Source: Inia geoffrensis
Taxonomy: Eukaryota > Chordata > Mammalia > Artiodactyla > Iniidae
Assembly (NCBI GenBank): GCA_036417435.1
Contig: CM070910.1
Coordinates: 68,790,784 to 68,854,783, forward strand
Direction of reading: 5' to 3'
Length of the DNA stretch: 64,000 nt
Of the stretch, positions 61,092 to 64,000 are shown one piece after another. Numbering within the stretch: position 1 is the stretch's first letter; the number at the start of each line of letters is the position of its first letter. The notes under the pieces are model-generated. The model searched no databases. It was not told where the DNA came from and saw only the letters and a program-made list of their open reading frames with translations. Both the position numbers and the translations under genes were made by a program.

Positions 61092-62634
61092 TGCATCAAA
61101 GTTATGTAATATTTTCCCTCTATCATCAAGGATGCCTGATTTTTCTTTTATTGTATCTCTCTATAAGCAGCATGGTTGTGCTGCTAAATGCTAGTTAGGA
61201 ATTAGTGCTGCTTTTCAAAAACCATAGTCTTCTGAGGTTTTGAAATGGACAGCTGCAACTTGTAGCTGCCTTAGAAATCTGTGTGGACACCAGGATATTG
61301 ACTGAAAAAGTGAGGAAGACCTCTGTCAGCCTAGATGTCTCTCCGTAACAACACCTGGAGAGGTTCTTCAAATGAGGACATAATAAAAGAGACAGAAAAA
61401 TGCTTACCTGAGAATTTGAGCCTACATTAATACACAAATTGTAACTTACATATAAAGTTACGTTCTGATGTCAATTTGAAGTTCTGTTTTGCTAAGGAAC
61501 TTGGGAGTGGGGGAACCATTAGTCAAGAGTAAACAGGATAAAAGAATCCATTATATTTCCAGCATAACAAGGGTGCAGCACCCCAGACTCACGTTGACGC
61601 ACTTGTGGGTTGTTATTCTAATGTTAAAAACGGCATGACTTCTACCTTCCAATTTCACTCAACTTTCATCACTAACTTGCCGTTTAAAAGTTCTATTTTC
61701 TCATCTGAAAGCTTGTTCTATTTAATAATAACAATAGTACTCATTGTACTTTACATCTGAATAGTACTTAAGGATTTACACTTTCATATAAAGTACCTCA
61801 AGACATCCTAATGGAGGTTGAGATATTTGTTTAAAGTTTATTATTCATAGCTACTTATATTGAACTATGATCAGAAAATATGGCCTGGATTTATACTTTT
61901 TAATAATAAGGACATATTTTCTATTTAGGGATATTTCTATATGTATTTATAATGTATCACATAATTATATAACTTACATGTTCAGTGATTTTTTAAAAGA
62001 AGAAATACAGACAATCGCAGCTTTTTTAACATATGAATGCTTTTTCTTCTAATGAGCAGCTTCCAGAAAGGGGAAGATTTTATCCAGTCCTCCAGAGACT
62101 GTGAATAAACAGAACTGAGAGAGAGGCCGCGCATGTACACTAGAAATCAATCATTCTGTGGCTGAGAGCAGTCAGTTGGGGTGGGAGGACATTCCACGGG
62201 TTATGTCCGCCTACAAAGGTAGATTTATATATGGACTTCCCACCCATTTAAAAAATAAGTTAGTGATATTAGAAAAAACAAAAAAGGAGGACGACATGGC
62301 TCCTAAGAAAGGGAGCATTATCTAAAAATGAAGAGGAAGAACACAAGTCTTTGAAAATTATTTGCCACAAGAAGCAAAAGAAATTTTTTTTCCAGATATT
62401 TTTACTTGGCTAAAAGCTAAATACAAAAAGATATGGTTTCTCTGCAGAGTTGAAATGAAAAGATGGCTGTATTCGATACGAAGCTAACAGGCTTAGGTGT
62501 TGGCTTAGACAGGAAGAATATAGGATAAGATGAAGTATATATATTAAAGGAACCTAAAAATGCAATGGTAGAATCAAAATTACTAACCAATCCTACTCCG
62601 TGAGGTCAAGAATACCTTAGAAGATATACTCCTT
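61092..62634. other. Noncoding DNA
   Basis: 61720-61800 may be a MIR fragment. 62296 starts MAPKKGS in a short frame that stops at once. No exon supported. Confidence 0.45.
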
Positions 62635-62823
62635 GGCTTCCCTGGTGGCGCAGTGGTTGAGAGTCCGCCTGCCGATGCAGGGGACGCGGGTTCGTGCCCC
62701 GGTCCGGGAGGATCCCACATGCCGCGGAGCGGCTGGGCCCGTGAGCCATGGCCGCTGAGCCTGCGCGTCCGGAGCCTGTGCTCCGCAACGGGAGAGGCCA
62801 CAACAGTGAGAGACCCGCGTACC

Positions 62824-62854
<31 letters not shown>
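62635..62854 (+). mobile_element. CHR SINE, near-consensus with long pure A tail
   Basis: Plus-strand copy with head GGCTTCCCTGGTGGCGCAGT, A box near 62647, B box GGTTCGTGCC at 62689-62698 and an uninterrupted A tail of about 29 bases (62826-62854). RNA polymerase III starts SINE transcription from these internal boxes. Its body keeps more CpGs than the other copies here and its tail is the purest, so it is probably the youngest. No clear duplication. Confidence 0.96.
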
Positions 62855-62857
<3 letters not shown>

Positions 62858-63329
62858 TTACCAAATATATCTGATAACTATTACTTACAAACTTTTAGTA
62901 AGTTCTGAAGAAAAAAAAAAAAAGATGAGCTAAAGAGAAAAATTAACTTTAAAAGAAACCTTAAAAAAAAAAGGAAACACAGGCAAGATACTGACCCTGA
63001 AGGATATATAACAGAGGTGAAGCCTACAAATGATACATATTTCCAAGGAAGAACACAGGGGAAAGTGAGCCAAAGCAATAACCCAAGAGAAGGACATTCA
63101 GATGAGACTGGGCATTGAAAAGGGCCACCAGAGGCCAGGATAATTTAGAGAAAATAATCTGCAACCAAAGGGGGAATTGGAGAAAAGTGGTCAAAAAGTA
63201 CAAACTTCTAATAAAATAAATAAGTACTAGGGCTGTAATGTACAACATGATGGCTCTATGTAACACTGCTGTATGGTACATAGGAAAGTTGTTAAGAGAG
63301 TAGAATTCTCTTCTGTTTGCCTGCACACC
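62855..63329. other. A-rich noncoding DNA
   Basis: Contains A13 near 62911 and other A-runs. No exon or named repeat. Confidence 0.45.
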
Positions 63330-63635
63330 TTCTTGCAGTTCTTCCTCTTATACACATCAGTCCAATGGTTCCTGTCACAGGGCCTTTGTACTTGCTGTAT
63401 GAGGCTAAAAATCTCACTTCCCCAGGAAGGCATTCACTTACCCCATCAATCTCTATTCTCTGACTCTGCCTTATCTTTCTGCATAGCAGCTGTGAAAACA
63501 GGACCTTAGATCAGATTTATTATCTGTCTCTCTCACAGGAATGGAAGCTCCTTTGCTCCCTTCCTGGTACTGAGAAGAGTGGCCCACGGCCGGCCAGTGA
63601 TCAGTAAATAGGTATGGAATGAATGAATCAACCTC
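63330..63635 (+). mobile_element. L2 LINE 3' end fragment
   Basis: L2 blocks in order: 'cacagggcctttgtacttgc' at 63376, 'ccccaggaaggcattcactt', 'acaggaatggaagctccttt' at 63535, and the end 'agtaaataggtatggaatga' at 63603. Noncoding. Confidence 0.82.
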
Positions 63636-64000
63636 CTGCCCAATGCACAGCTGGCAGAACAAAGCCCACCCACCCATTTCTGCAGATTTGACCAGGGCTG
63701 GGGCTGGGAAAGGGGTGTGGGGCTTGGGGGTGGGGGCAGGTTGATATGGGTTGGGCTTTAACTATGTTCCCCCGGTTCTGTCCTGCACGTGGCAATCCTT
63801 ACACGTCCTAGGGCTCTTTTTCAGTTTCCTCAAAAACTGCCATCAGAAATCACCGACAGCTAGCCTTTGTTGGTTTAGCTGACTTTAGTGAGGCTTTCCT
63901 GGGGAAAGTGGAGAGGAAAAACAAATGACTTCAGGACAAACATTAGTCCTCCTCGTTCTTAGAGTGCTGCGTCTGTGGATTTCCTGCTTCCAGTGGCTCT
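63636..64000. other. GC-richer noncoding DNA
   Basis: Holds the G-quadruplex motif at 63695-63736. No exon can be supported up to the window end. Confidence 0.45.
63695..63736 (+). other. G-quadruplex-forming motif
   Basis: Seven runs of three to five G on the plus strand, with loops of one to four bases, next to the L2 end and outside any repeat I can name. Confidence 0.8.

Noticed and set aside
62296..62520. Short MAPKKGS start followed by Lys/Glu-rich frames, possible retropseudogene
   Set aside because: Stops after a few codons, needs repeated frameshifts, and I could not match it to a known protein.
62647..62700. tRNA-like A and B boxes that could mark a tRNA gene
   Set aside because: The boxes are in a SINE, there is no cloverleaf 3' half with acceptor stem, and an A tail follows.

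Overview
The window is mammalian nuclear DNA, most likely from a cetacean (dolphin, porpoise or whale). Fourteen copies of one tRNA-derived SINE (head TTCCCTGGTGGCGCAGTGG, B box GGTTCGTGCC, A-rich tail) match the CHR SINE family of Cetartiodactyla, and I see no Alu, B1/B2, pig PRE-1 or ruminant BovB sequence. Ancient L2, MIR, MLT1 and L1M relics give the general mammalian background. I find no convincing host protein-coding exon, rRNA or tRNA gene. The long open frames are pieces of dead L1 retrotransposons, frames through SINE copies, or chance.

Layout. 1-3728: 5' two thirds of an L1 on the minus strand, cut by the window edge. 3729-17690: old single-copy DNA with SINEs, an L1M fragment (8325-9718), an L2 (10650-11915) and a perfect match to the CTCF core motif (16762-16776). 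17690-37130: a three-level nest. An ancient minus-strand L1 relic was split by two near full-length minus-strand L1s (19072-26814 and 30539-36792), each of which later received two SINEs. 37130-64000: mostly single-copy or very old sequence with L1 3' ends, two MLT1 LTRs (41761-42142, 51496-51945), a solo ERV-type LTR (55218-55920), old L1/HAL1-like relics (56040-59520), a near-consensus SINE (62635-62854) and a G-quadruplex-prone tract (63695-63736).

The most interesting observation is the relation between the two near full-length L1s. The copy at 30539-36792 lacks exactly the 1,485 bp that lie at 25179-26663 in the other copy. Read in L1 sense, the missing block starts with GT after CCTGG, ends in a pyrimidine tract plus AG, and has no flanking duplication. 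This is what reverse transcription of a spliced L1 RNA would leave (a spliced integrated retrotransposed element). The missing block is also the GC- and CpG-rich part of the 5' UTR.

There is no operon or pathway. What can be read is the history of insertions and a few candidate regulatory sites: the CTCF motif, YY1-like sites at L1 5' ends, G4 tracts and a CCAAT cluster. Family names are from recognition by eye; no alignment or database search was run.
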